Positions 1 to 7,070 of a stretch of 20,641 nt of DNA are shown here, one piece after another (positions within the stretch are counted from its first letter, which is position 1; each line of letters opens with the position of its first letter). Below the pieces are notes generated by a model. That model did not search any database, was not told where the DNA came from, and saw only the letters and a list, made by a program, of their open reading frames with translations. The position numbers and the translations under genes were made by a program. Source of the stretch: an uncultured Micrococcaceae bacterium (GTDB lineage Bacteria; Actinomycetota; Actinomycetes; Actinomycetales; Micrococcaceae); contig CALBOC010000217.1 in NCBI GenBank assembly GCA_937896705.1, forward strand, positions 1-20,641, given 5' to 3'.

Positions 1-116
1 AAAAACGCTGCAGCATAGGCAGCTTCGCCCACACTCATATCCTCCGCCGCAGCCGGATCAAACGCTGGCGAGGACACCGGGGAACCAATATTGGGCAAAA
101 TCTGGGTGGTATCCAT
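1..116 (-). CDS. Unrecognised protein, N-terminal fragment (runs off the window)
   Basis: An ATG at 116 (minus strand) opens a frame that stays open to the window edge, giving about 38 residues beginning MDTTQILPNIGSPVSS and continuing into an alanine-rich stretch (GEAAYAAAF). A good ribosome binding site, AAAGGA, lies 8 nt upstream, and a well-spaced promoter lies about 105 bp further up, so this is very likely a real gene. I do not recognise the family from this short N-terminus. It starts without a signal peptide, and the first 25 residues look like an unstructured leader. The rest lies outside the window. Confidence 0.7.
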   Translation of the reverse strand, partial: MDTTQILPNIGSPVSSPAFDPAAAEDMSVGEAAYAAAF

Positions 117-220
117 CAACGGGTCCTTTCGACAAGCAATGATCAGCGTGAAACATCCGTGAACAGCGACGAGAAAAACAGAGGGAAGAGTGGAAGGGAA
201 GGGGTTGAGGTATGCCCCTT

Positions 221-249
221 ATTCTACCCGCCCACCGTGACCCACACAA
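221..249 (-). promoter_or_regulatory. Sigma-70-type promoter for the partial gene at 1-116
   Basis: On the minus strand a -35 box TTGTGT (244-249) and a -10 box TAGAAT (221-226) are separated by exactly 17 bp. Transcription would start near 214, leaving a pyrimidine-rich leader of about 100 nt before the ATG at 116. AT-rich repeats lie just upstream of the -35 box (275-301). The long leader could carry post-transcriptional control, but I see no known riboswitch in it. Confidence 0.6.
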
Positions 250-274
250 TATATTTGACTAAGTTAATGTGATT

Positions 275-301
275 GTTATATACGTTATTGTCGTTATATA
301 G
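275..301. repeat. Three tandem 9-bp repeats
   Basis: Three consecutive 9-mers are read on the plus strand: GTTATATAC, GTTATTGTC and GTTATATAG. The first and third differ only at the last base. They sit 26 bp upstream of the -35 box of the promoter serving the partial gene, where an activator site or UP element would be expected. They could equally be a chance AT-rich array. Confidence 0.5.
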
Positions 302-339
302 CACATGGGTAGGACACGATAAGCGTGTGTTATGCGTTT

Positions 340-375
340 TGTGGATAACTCATGGGAGACGGAAAAATATCCACA
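340..375. promoter_or_regulatory. Inverted pair of DnaA-box-like sites
   Basis: TGTGGATAA at 340-348 is the exact reverse complement of the consensus DnaA box TTATCCACA. ATATCCACA at 367-375 matches the consensus at 8 of 9 positions in the opposite orientation. Together they form an 8-bp inverted repeat with a 20-nt spacer. No replication genes are in the window, so a role as a DnaA-regulated promoter or titration site is more plausible than an origin. Confidence 0.35.
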
Positions 376-491
376 CTTCGCCGCGACACGATTGCGCAAA
401 CAGATTTTACGTTTATGGCAGCGCAGGTTAGTGAGCTACTCGCATCAGATCGAGCAAGACCGCCTGCAACCGGCAGCGGTGGAAACTAAAC

Positions 492-1352
492 CTATCGACT
501 CAGATTGATCGTCACAGTATCGCCGACAACACCCTGGCGTCCCGGGAGCACCACGAGTCGGTCCACGATCTCGATCGTCGTCGAATCATCACTGACCGCG
601 GTCACGACCCCGCTGACTTCTCCGAGGCCACCAAGCAGACTCGCCACCGATTCAGAGAGCTCGGAAACATCCAGTTCTGGAACCGGTCCAAGGTCCTGAA
701 TCTCTCCGTGCTCTACCACGGCGATGCGGTCAGCAACGGTCGTGGCTTCGGCTGGATCATGGGTGACATACATTGCAGAGGTTCCGGTGCGCTTGAGTAG
801 TTCTCGGATATCCACGGCCAAACGCTGCCGTAATCCTCGATCCAGCGCGGAGAGTGGCTCATCAAATAAGATGACCGACGGACGGATGACCAGGCATCTG
901 GCCAACGCGACACGTTGCGCCTGACCACCGGACAGTTCGGTGATCGCCCGGTCGGCGAGCTCGGCAATATCGACCATTTCTAGCACCTCAGCCACGCGAC
1001 GACGCCGTTGCGCAGCAGGCACGCGGGCGGCTTCAAGTCCGTAGGCGACGTTGCCGGCGACACTGCGGTGCGGGAATAGCTGGGCATCTTGGAACACCAT
1101 GGTGCAGTCGCGACGGTGCGGCGGCATATGGTAGCGGCCCTCGTCGTCGGTGATTTCGCCAGCAATTTTGACGGTGCCGGCGTGTGGGTGCTGCAGTCCG
1201 GCGATGATGCGCAACAGGGTCGATTTTCCGGACCCCGAGGCCCCGAGCACCCCGAGAATTTCTCCCTCGGTGACCGTCAGCTCAGCACCGGCGAAGACTT
1301 GGTTGCCGTTGGGGTAGCCCAGGTGAATGTTGGTCAGTTCGATGGCGGTCAT
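492..1352 (-). CDS. Thiamine ABC transporter ATP-binding protein (ThiQ-like)
   Basis: This 286-residue ABC ATPase has every canonical motif: Walker A GASGSGKST (37-45), Q-loop Q88, signature LSGGQ (140-144), Walker B ILFDEP with D164/E165, and H-loop H198. It energises import by the permease encoded just upstream. Its ATG overlaps the permease stop (ATGA, 1349-1352), indicating translational coupling. Assignment to thiamine rests on the operon: a ThiB-like binding protein, a fused ThiP-like permease and a TPP riboswitch. Residues from about 225 form a C-terminal extension resembling a TOBE-type regulatory domain. Classical ThiQ (about 232 residues) lacks this, and the extension is more usual in MalK/PotA/iron-type ATPases. 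It is the last gene of the operon. Confidence 0.88.
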   Translation of the reverse strand: MTAIELTNIHLGYPNGNQVFAGAELTVTEGEILGVLGASGSGKSTLLRIIAGLQHPHAGTVKIAGEITDDEGRYHMPPHRRDCTMVFQDAQLFPHRSVAGNVAYGLEAARVPAAQRRRRVAEVLEMVDIAELADRAITELSGGQAQRVALARCLVIRPSVILFDEPLSALDRGLRQRLAVDIRELLKRTGTSAMYVTHDPAEATTVADRIAVVEHGEIQDLGPVPELDVSELSESVASLLGGLGEVSGVVTAVSDDSTTIEIVDRLVVLPGRQGVVGDTVTINLSR

Positions 1353-2995
1353 GAGGTGCTCCTGATGGTGCGCGGGCGGATGCGTTCGCCCAGTAGTAAC
1401 GCGAGGGCGGCCACGACCCCTAGGACGACGGCGGCGGCCAGGGCCATCCCGAAGTTATCGGCGCCGGGGCGAGACAGTAGCCGCACGATGTAGACGGGCA
1501 GGGTTTGGTAGTCGGGGGAGGCCAGGAAGCTGGTGGCACCGAATTCACCCAGCGAGACCGAGAAGCTCAGGCCCGCGGCGAGTCCGACGGCGCGCAACAG
1601 GTACGGGCCATCGATGGTGCGAAACACGCGCGCGGGGGAGGCGCCCAGCACGGCTGCGGCGTGTCGTTGGCGCGGGTCGACGGCCGTCAGAATCGGGATA
1701 AGGCTGCGCACCACCAGTGGCAGAGCGACGACGGCTTGAGCCAGCGGGACGAAGACGCCCGATTGTCCCAGCCCGGGATTCCACGCATGGATCGAGACCA
1801 AGAACCCAAACCCAATCGTGACCGACGAGACGCCCATGGGCAACATGATAAACACATCCAACCACTGCTGGGCACGCGATAAGACTCGACTCTTGACCCT
1901 TCGGGTGAGTATCAGCGCGATAAGGATCGAGACCACCAGACAGATCAAGGTGGCATCCAGCGCGATCTTCAGCGAGTGTTCCAGCGCTTGAGCAGCGGTC
2001 GCGCCCCCGGCAAAACCGGTGCCCGAAGAAGCGGCCAGCAGACGGTAGTTGTGCAACCCGTAGCCGCCGTCGCCGTCGGCCAGCGAGCGCTCGACCAGAC
2101 TGAACATGGGCCACAGGATGATCACCACGACGGCAAAGACCGTGATGGTCAGCGGCAGCCAGTCGGCGCGGGTGATCCTTTGGCGATGGGGTTGTTGCAG
2201 GCGCAGTGCGGTCGTGGTGTGGTGGGCCAGCCGCTGGGTCAGCCACACGGAGGCCAGCACGAAGACCACCTGCAGTGCGGAGAAGACCGCGGCGGTGCGC
2301 AGGTCGAGGAAGGTCTGGGTTTGGCGGAAGACTTCGGTTTCAAGCGTGCCCACCCCGGGCGTGCCCAGGGTGCGCACCAGCGAGTAGGCGGTGGAACAGT
2401 ACAGGAACACCAACCCGGCCGAAGCGCCGATGGCCGGGGTCAGTGCCGGCAGGGTGATGGTGCAAAATGCGCGGGCTCGGGAGGCGCCCAGACTGCGGGC
2501 GGCTTCGACGGTGCGTGGGTCCAACATCTGCCATAGCCCGCCGACCTGCCGGGCGATCAGGCTGATGTTGAAAAACACCATGGCCGCAATAACCGCCCAA
2601 GTCGTTTGGTCCAGCCCCAAGAACCCGAGCGGACCGTTGGGGCCTAGTAGGGCACGGAAGGCGACCCCGACCACGACGGTGGGTAACACGAAGGGGACCA
2701 GGGTGATGGATCGCAGGATGGTGCGACCGGGGAAATCGGTGCGGTAGAGAATATAGGCCGCCGGGATACCAAAGAGCACCGACCCGGCGGTGCCGCCCAG
2801 GGCCATTATCAGCGTGTGACCGGCGATGGCCCAGGTGCGCCCGGTGGTTAAAACCTCACCAAATCTGCTCAGATCGAGCGCGCCGGCGTCGTCGGTGATG
2901 CCGCGCAGCAGCATCGCGCCCACGGGCCAGGCGAAGAAGATGGTGAGGAAGGTGAGGATCAGCGTGACGGCTGCACCCCACCCAATGCGGGTCAT
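1349..2995 (-). CDS. thiP: Fused two-domain thiamine ABC transporter permease (ThiP-like)
   Basis: This hydrophobic protein of 548 residues consists of two tandem binding-protein-dependent permease domains, so one chain supplies both halves of the translocation pore. Each half has its EAA loop for docking the ATPase: EAARSLGAS near residue 160 and HAAAVLGAS near residue 440, each followed by the conserved Gly/Pro-rich segment. About 12 membrane segments are visible. A longer frame opens at a GTG at 3040, but I chose the ATG at 2995 because it overlaps the binding-protein stop as TGATG, a standard coupling arrangement. The N-terminus then begins MTRIGWGAAVTL, directly before the first helix. 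The fused architecture is typical of the ThiP and FbpB families. The upstream TPP riboswitch and the ThiB-like partner favour thiamine or its phosphates. Confidence 0.87.
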   Translation of the reverse strand: MTRIGWGAAVTLILTFLTIFFAWPVGAMLLRGITDDAGALDLSRFGEVLTTGRTWAIAGHTLIMALGGTAGSVLFGIPAAYILYRTDFPGRTILRSITLVPFVLPTVVVGVAFRALLGPNGPLGFLGLDQTTWAVIAAMVFFNISLIARQVGGLWQMLDPRTVEAARSLGASRARAFCTITLPALTPAIGASAGLVFLYCSTAYSLVRTLGTPGVGTLETEVFRQTQTFLDLRTAAVFSALQVVFVLASVWLTQRLAHHTTTALRLQQPHRQRITRADWLPLTITVFAVVVIILWPMFSLVERSLADGDGGYGLHNYRLLAASSGTGFAGGATAAQALEHSLKIALDATLICLVVSILIALILTRRVKSRVLSRAQQWLDVFIMLPMGVSSVTIGFGFLVSIHAWNPGLGQSGVFVPLAQAVVALPLVVRSLIPILTAVDPRQRHAAAVLGASPARVFRTIDGPYLLRAVGLAAGLSFSVSLGEFGATSFLASPDYQTLPVYIVRLLSRPGADNFGMALAAAVVLGVVAALALLLGERIRPRTIRSTS

Positions 2996-4026
2996 CACGA
3001 GCTGTGGTTTTCGTAAACTTCGGTCCAGTCGGTCAGCCACTGGTCGCGGTTATTGGCGACTTCGGCTTCGTCGACGGTGATCGGGTCGTCGGCGAGTTCG
3101 GCGTAGCTGGCCCACTCGTCGGGCAGTTCCACCGAGTCGTCGACGGGGTACATGAACATCTCTTCGGGCAGGGTTTCTTGGAACTCGGTGCTGAGCAGGA
3201 ATTCGATAAACGCCCGGGCGCCGTCGGGGTTGGCCCCATCGGCCAGCACGCCGGCATATTCGACCTGCTGGGTGCAGGTGCCCGGAATCGATGCGGTGCG
3301 ACCTTCTTCGGCCGACGGGGACGACGAGTAGCTGACCACCAGCGGATAGTCACCCTCACCTGCGGCGGTGAAATCCGAGTAGTAGGCGTCCGACCAGCCG
3401 CCGGCGACCTTGGTGCCGTTGGCCAGCAGGTCTTGCCAATAGCGCTGCCAGTCATCCTGGTCGGCGATTGTAGCGACCAAAAATGCCAGGCCCGGCGACG
3501 AAGCGGTCGGGTCGGTCGTGACGAACAAGCCCTCGTAGTCCGGGTCGGTTAGATCGTCGAGAGTCTCGGGCGGGGTGATGCCCTGTTCATCGAACCATTC
3601 GTTGTCCATGTTGACGCAGACTTGGCCGTGGTCAACGGGTGCCAGCTGACCGTCGGTGTCGGAAGGAACCGTGAATTCTTCGGCGGAGCCCAGCTCGACG
3701 TCGTGGGTGGCCAACATGTCTTCGGCCAGCAGGGTTTCGGCCGAGTAGTTATCGATACCGTACACCCCATCGACGGTCGGATTGTCCTGCTGCAGGATCA
3801 GCTGATTCAAGACCGCTCCGGCATCCCCGGGGGAGGTGGTGGTCACGCTGTAGCCGGTGTCTTCTTCAAAAGCGGTGACGAGTTCTTCGGGCACATTGAA
3901 CGAGTCGTGGGTCATGATCGTGACCGAGGCTTGCGCATCGTCGTCGGCGTCGGGGGCTTGGTCTGCGACCGAGCACCCGGCCAGCCCGAGCACAGCGGCC
4001 AGCGTGAGTGGTAGAACTTTTTTCAT
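2995..4026 (-). CDS. thiB: Thiamine-binding lipoprotein of ABC transporter (ThiB/TbpA-like)
   Basis: This solute-binding protein of 343 residues has a lipoprotein signal peptide with lipobox LAGC and lipidation at Cys18. An acidic linker follows, then a type II periplasmic-binding fold. It resembles TbpA/ThiB: VTIMTHDSF near the start of the mature domain, the GIDNYSAETL region, TASSPGLAFL, GGWSDAYYSDF and VVSYSSSPSAEE match the order of the known thiamine-binding segments, and a MYPVDD motif occurs near the C-terminus. It would bind thiamine, TMP or TPP outside the membrane and hand it to the fused permease. The ATG at 4026 has the ribosome binding site GGGAGGA 5 nt upstream; this site can be masked by a leader hairpin under control of the TPP riboswitch. 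Confidence 0.9.
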   Translation of the reverse strand: MKKVLPLTLAAVLGLAGCSVADQAPDADDDAQASVTIMTHDSFNVPEELVTAFEEDTGYSVTTTSPGDAGAVLNQLILQQDNPTVDGVYGIDNYSAETLLAEDMLATHDVELGSAEEFTVPSDTDGQLAPVDHGQVCVNMDNEWFDEQGITPPETLDDLTDPDYEGLFVTTDPTASSPGLAFLVATIADQDDWQRYWQDLLANGTKVAGGWSDAYYSDFTAAGEGDYPLVVSYSSSPSAEEGRTASIPGTCTQQVEYAGVLADGANPDGARAFIEFLLSTEFQETLPEEMFMYPVDDSVELPDEWASYAELADDPITVDEAEVANNRDQWLTDWTEVYENHSS

Positions 4027-4031
4027 CGGTT

Positions 4032-4051
4032 CCTCCCGTGTGATTAGGAGG
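4032..4051 (-). promoter_or_regulatory. Shine-Dalgarno sequestering hairpin of the thi operon
   Basis: In the minus-strand transcript CCUCC (4051-4047) can pair with GGAGG (4036-4032), which is the ribosome binding site of the binding-protein gene. One extra U-G pair leaves an 8-nt loop. The same CCUCC could instead pair with GGAGG at 4087-4083, inside the 3' strand of the TPP aptamer. This gives a simple switch: without TPP the aptamer 3' end captures CCUCC and frees the ribosome site, and with TPP the hairpin forms and blocks translation. The pairing is visible; the mechanism is inferred. Confidence 0.55.
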
Positions 4052-4076
4052 GCACGCGGTGCGTGGAGAGTTTTGA

Positions 4077-4160
4077 CGACTTCCTCCGCCAGTATGATCT
4101 GGTATCAGGTTCGAGGGTCTGCTTGCGCACTCTCAGCAGCCGGCGGCTGCTCCCCTGTCG
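4077..4160 (-). ncRNA. TPP (THI-element) riboswitch
   Basis: Read on the minus strand, this segment has the conserved TPP aptamer blocks in order. AGGGGAGC comes first, then GCTGAGAGTGCG (the pyrimidine-sensing arm, CUGAGA core), then ACCCTCGAACCTGAT, then a stem ATCATACTGGCGG, then AGGAAG. The ends CGAC (4160-4157) and GTCG (4080-4077) can close the basal stem. It lies about 50 nt upstream of the binding-protein start codon, so thiamine pyrophosphate should repress the thi transporter operon. A possible -10 box TAAATT (4169-4174) would start transcription almost exactly at the aptamer; no good -35 box is visible. Confidence 0.92.
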
Positions 4161-4220
4161 ATGCCTCTAATTTATCGCATGGGGTGCCGGGCCGGACAGT
4201 ATGACGCAGGCTGCGCTGCG

Positions 4221-5675
4221 CTAGGTGGATTCGCGGCCCTGGGCGAGGGCGGCTTGGGCGTGTCGGGTGCCGCGCACATCGACGATGGCCACCACCAGGG
4301 CGATGGACACCATGAGCATGATCAGCCCAAAGGCCGCGACAAACGCCCAGTTCCAGGACCACGCCGCGGCGACCCCGAACAGCGTTGAGGTGATCAGTGC
4401 GGTGCCCACCGAGGTGCCGACGCGTTGACCGGTTTGCATCACTCCTCCGGCAACCCCCGACACGTGGGCGGGCACTTCGATCAGCGACAGGGTCTGGTTC
4501 GGCGAGACGATGAAACCTTGCGCCACGCCCAGCAGCGACAGTGTGGCAATGAGCCACCACACCGACCAGTCCCACAGCTGGACTCCCACCACCACAAGGA
4601 TCGACGATGCCAGCGCGGTCAGGGTGACCGTCATACCCCAGGCGACCATGGGGCGTCCTGCTTTGAGTACGTAGCGTCCGGCGATCTGCGAGGAAATCGA
4701 CGTCGCGATAGCTGACGGAACACCAACCAGTGCCGCGCTCAAGGCGGAGACCCCGTGACCGGTTTGTAAAAAGATCGCCACGGTGACCCACACGGAAGTC
4801 GAACCGGTAAAGAACAGCCCGATGAGCAGGGTCCCGTTGCGGTACGGCCGGTTGCGGAACAGCGCCATATCGACCATGGGCGCACCGCCGCGGCGTTTAT
4901 ACCGGCGCTCCCACCAAACCCACCACACCAGGATCGCCACCCCGACCGGTAGCATGGCCCAGAAGATTCCGCCCTGATCGATCTCTAAGAAGGTCCACAT
5001 GACCAGCAGGGTGCCCAGCGTAAATGCCACGGTGCCCACCGGGTCCAGGTCGGGTTTGCCGCCGCGGGCCGCGGGTCCGGTGCGTTGCCAGGCTTCGGCC
5101 GGGAAGTAGCGGTGGGCGAACCAGATCGCGGCGGCGGCGATGGGGACGTTGACCAAAAAGGTCCAGCGCCACCCCCAGTCGGGGCCGGCCAGGGCGATCA
5201 GCCCGCCACCTAGGACCGGGCCGATGGCCACGGACACCCCGACGACGGTCCCAAACGAAGCAAACGCGCGAGCACGGCGTGGCCCGTCAAAAAATTGTTG
5301 AATGAAGCCCACGGTCTGGGGGTTGAGTAGGCCCGAGCCAAACCCCATGATGAACCGGGCCAATACCAGCATCAGCCCGTTGACCGCCAGCCCGGACAGC
5401 AGCGCGCCCAGTCCAAAGACCACCAGGCCGGCGACGAAGAGCCGTGCCCGGCCGAAGGTGTCCCCGGCGCGGCCGGCGGCGACCAGTAACACCCCGAAGG
5501 CCAGCGTGTACCCGGACAGCACCCACTGGATTTCACTGGTCGTGGCATCCAGGGAATCTTGCACCGAGGGCAGAATGACGTTGATCGAGGAAATGGACAG
5601 CAGCGACATGAACACCGGGACCAGCACCACCACCAGTAGGGCTCGCTGGGTTTTGGTCATCTGCTGTTTGGCCAC
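4221..5675 (-). CDS. MFS drug:H+ antiporter, DHA2 (EmrB/QacA-like) family
   Basis: This integral membrane protein of 484 residues has about 14 hydrophobic segments, the DHA2 topology. MFS motif A appears as GRAGDTFGRARLF after the second helix (about residues 68-80). The first helix ends in NVILPSVQDSL, followed by IQWVLSGYTLAFG, a stretch typical of EmrB/QacA/LfrA-type pumps, and a motif-C-like Gly/Pro segment (IGPVLGGGLIAL) lies in helix 5. It probably exports cationic or lipophilic compounds in exchange for protons. The start is a GTG at 5675 with AGGAG 5 nt upstream; the ATG five codons later lacks a suitably spaced site. It lies 91 bp downstream of the deiminase-like gene on the same strand, so co-transcription is possible but not shown. 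Confidence 0.85.
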   Translation of the reverse strand: MAKQQMTKTQRALLVVVLVPVFMSLLSISSINVILPSVQDSLDATTSEIQWVLSGYTLAFGVLLVAAGRAGDTFGRARLFVAGLVVFGLGALLSGLAVNGLMLVLARFIMGFGSGLLNPQTVGFIQQFFDGPRRARAFASFGTVVGVSVAIGPVLGGGLIALAGPDWGWRWTFLVNVPIAAAAIWFAHRYFPAEAWQRTGPAARGGKPDLDPVGTVAFTLGTLLVMWTFLEIDQGGIFWAMLPVGVAILVWWVWWERRYKRRGGAPMVDMALFRNRPYRNGTLLIGLFFTGSTSVWVTVAIFLQTGHGVSALSAALVGVPSAIATSISSQIAGRYVLKAGRPMVAWGMTVTLTALASSILVVVGVQLWDWSVWWLIATLSLLGVAQGFIVSPNQTLSLIEVPAHVSGVAGGVMQTGQRVGTSVGTALITSTLFGVAAAWSWNWAFVAAFGLIMLMVSIALVVAIVDVRGTRHAQAALAQGREST

Positions 5676-5766
5676 CTACGCTCCTGTTCCTATCGTCGAG
5701 TTCAGGTTAGCGTGTTGGTCCGGTTTTCGCCTGGCTGCTGCGCGGTTTGTCCCCACAGGCTGAGCG

Positions 5767-6855
5767 TTATCGTTGGGAGCTGACGTGCGGCTCGGGTAGT
5801 GTGACGGCGCGCATAGAGGCTCCGTGATCAAACAGCGCCTGGGCGGTGAAGGGGATGATCCGGTGGTCGGGATACAGGTTGGCCATCAACTCGCGTGCTT
5901 CGTCGTCGTGCGGGTCGATGAATCGCGGCATCAGGATGACGTCGTTGAGTACCAGAAAATCCAGGTAACTCCAGTTGACCGGGCCGCACAGATCCGAGTG
6001 CGTTTGCGGGGCGGGCACGTCGATAATTTCTAGGGGCCGCCCGTTGGCATCCCGGGCCGCGCTGAGGATTTCGCGCACGGTTTCGGTTACCGTGTGGTCG
6101 GGGTGTGAGGGGTCGGACTGGTTGTGCAACAGGACCCGTCCCGGGGAATGAAAGGCCACCACGTGATCAATGTAGCCGCCCCACCCTTTGGGGCCCGCGC
6201 CGTGACCTAACCCGCCCGGAATCCAAATGATGTGGTCGAGTCCGACCTCGCGACGCAATTCGCGTTCGACGGTGAGATGCGACCAACCCGGATTGCGACG
6301 CTGATCGGTCAGCAGGGCTTCGGACGCGATCGCGGTGCCCAGTCCGTCGGTGACCCAGGAGCCGCCTTCGGAGACCATCACCGAAAGTTGGCGTTCGGGC
6401 ACACACTCCAAGCGACCTAAGACTTCGGTCAGGGTGCCGGGAAGATTTTCGTCCAAACCGTAGGAGACCCCGGGGAGGCGTCCAAAACCATTAAATGCAA
6501 AGTCAATCATGCCCAGCACGCGCGGTGGGCGTTGGCCCCCGGTGTTGCAGGTATCCCGTGAGACCACCAAGGTCGGACCGATGCGGCGCAGCGAACCGTT
6601 ATGAAACGGCACCACGACGGTGTGCATCTCGGCGGATAAGTACGAATCGACGGTGCGCTTATCGTCGGGATCAACCAATAAGGTCACGGGAACGAACTGG
6701 TTGATGGTCTCAGCGAGGCGGACCCAGGCTCGGCGGGCGGAGGACAACTGCCACAGCGCGCCGTAATTGGCGGCACCGGCACGCGGAAAGTTCATCCAGA
6801 CTCGTCGAATTGGTTCGGTATCGGCGGGCTTGAGCCACCGTGAACCTGGAGCCAT
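5767..6855 (-). CDS. Agmatine deiminase-family protein lacking catalytic residues (putative pseudoenzyme)
   Basis: This 362-residue protein aligns along its full length with agmatine deiminases (family length about 345-380). Landmarks are WMNFP (20-24), RIGPTLVV (91-98), IDFAFNGFG (117-125), EGGSWVTDG (163-171), RRNPG, IIWIPGGL (209-216), YID (228-230), and a DPHDDEA...YPDH tail (314-331). The active-site positions are changed. The usual NDSW-R-D motif reads HNGSLRRIG, the GGS-IH-VDG histidine is gone, the NGHID histidine is Tyr228, and the terminal GGNIHC catalytic cysteine block reads GASMRA with Ala350. Hydrolysis of agmatine by the known mechanism therefore looks impossible. The frame is intact, with ATG at 6855 and GGAGGT 7 nt upstream, so the protein appears to be maintained. 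Its role is unknown; binding, regulation or a new chemistry are options. Confidence 0.8.
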   Translation of the reverse strand: MAPGSRWLKPADTEPIRRVWMNFPRAGAANYGALWQLSSARRAWVRLAETINQFVPVTLLVDPDDKRTVDSYLSAEMHTVVVPFHNGSLRRIGPTLVVSRDTCNTGGQRPPRVLGMIDFAFNGFGRLPGVSYGLDENLPGTLTEVLGRLECVPERQLSVMVSEGGSWVTDGLGTAIASEALLTDQRRNPGWSHLTVERELRREVGLDHIIWIPGGLGHGAGPKGWGGYIDHVVAFHSPGRVLLHNQSDPSHPDHTVTETVREILSAARDANGRPLEIIDVPAPQTHSDLCGPVNWSYLDFLVLNDVILMPRFIDPHDDEARELMANLYPDHRIIPFTAQALFDHGASMRAVTLPEPHVSSQR

Positions 6856-6919
6856 GAGGTATACCTCCCTGTGAAGTCTTGGAAAAGCCACCGCCACGTG
6901 GAGCACGAACGCTGCGGTC

Positions 6920-6925
6920 ATTCTA
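6920..6925 (-). promoter_or_regulatory. Candidate -10 box for the deiminase-like gene
   Basis: TAGAAT on the minus strand, the same hexamer as in the promoter at 221-249, lies 65 bp upstream of the ATG at 6855. A start near 6913 would give a leader of about 58 nt. The -35 position holds only a weak match. On the other strand a perfect TTGACA at 6985-6990 points toward the FAD oxidoreductase gene, but no good -10 box follows at 16-18 bp. Confidence 0.35.
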
Positions 6926-7070
6926 CTAGGTTCTCTCAGGAAAGTCGTTCGCCTGCCCTGCTGATGAGTAACCAAAACCCGGGGTTGACACGGGAAGCAG
7001 CGTAACCGCCACACCAGAGTAGAACGTGGTGGATGACACAGCTAATGTGGTGCCTGAACAAAGGAACCGC

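Larger units (their letters stand above)
117..491. other. 375-bp intergenic control region
   Basis: This gap separates the end of the thiamine transporter operon from the start of the partial gene at 1-116; both are on the minus strand. It holds the promoter at 221-249, three tandem 9-mers at 275-301, and an inverted pair of DnaA-box-like 9-mers at 340-348 and 367-375. A weak bulged hairpin lies at about 460-479 after the ATPase gene (CCGCTGCC and its partner GCAGGCGG on the minus strand). It lacks a clear U-tract, so I do not call it a terminator. No convincing coding frame is present. Confidence 0.5.

Noticed and set aside
1545..2246. Long open frames inside the permease gene in other frames
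   Set aside because: They are out-of-frame readings of high-GC coding DNA, with Arg/Pro/Gly/His-rich products and no family resemblance, while the permease frame is clearly real.
2996..3040. GTG start at 3040 for the permease
   Set aside because: It would overlap the binding-protein gene by 46 bp, while the ATG at 2995 forms a TGATG coupling junction just before the first membrane helix.
6856..7014. N-terminal extension of the deiminase-like protein to 7014
   Set aside because: The extra 53 residues have no family similarity, and the ATG at 6855 has GGAGGT at the right distance.
7026..7070. GTG start at 7026 for the FAD oxidoreductase
   Set aside because: No ribosome binding site precedes it, while AAAGGA is well placed for the ATG at 7071.
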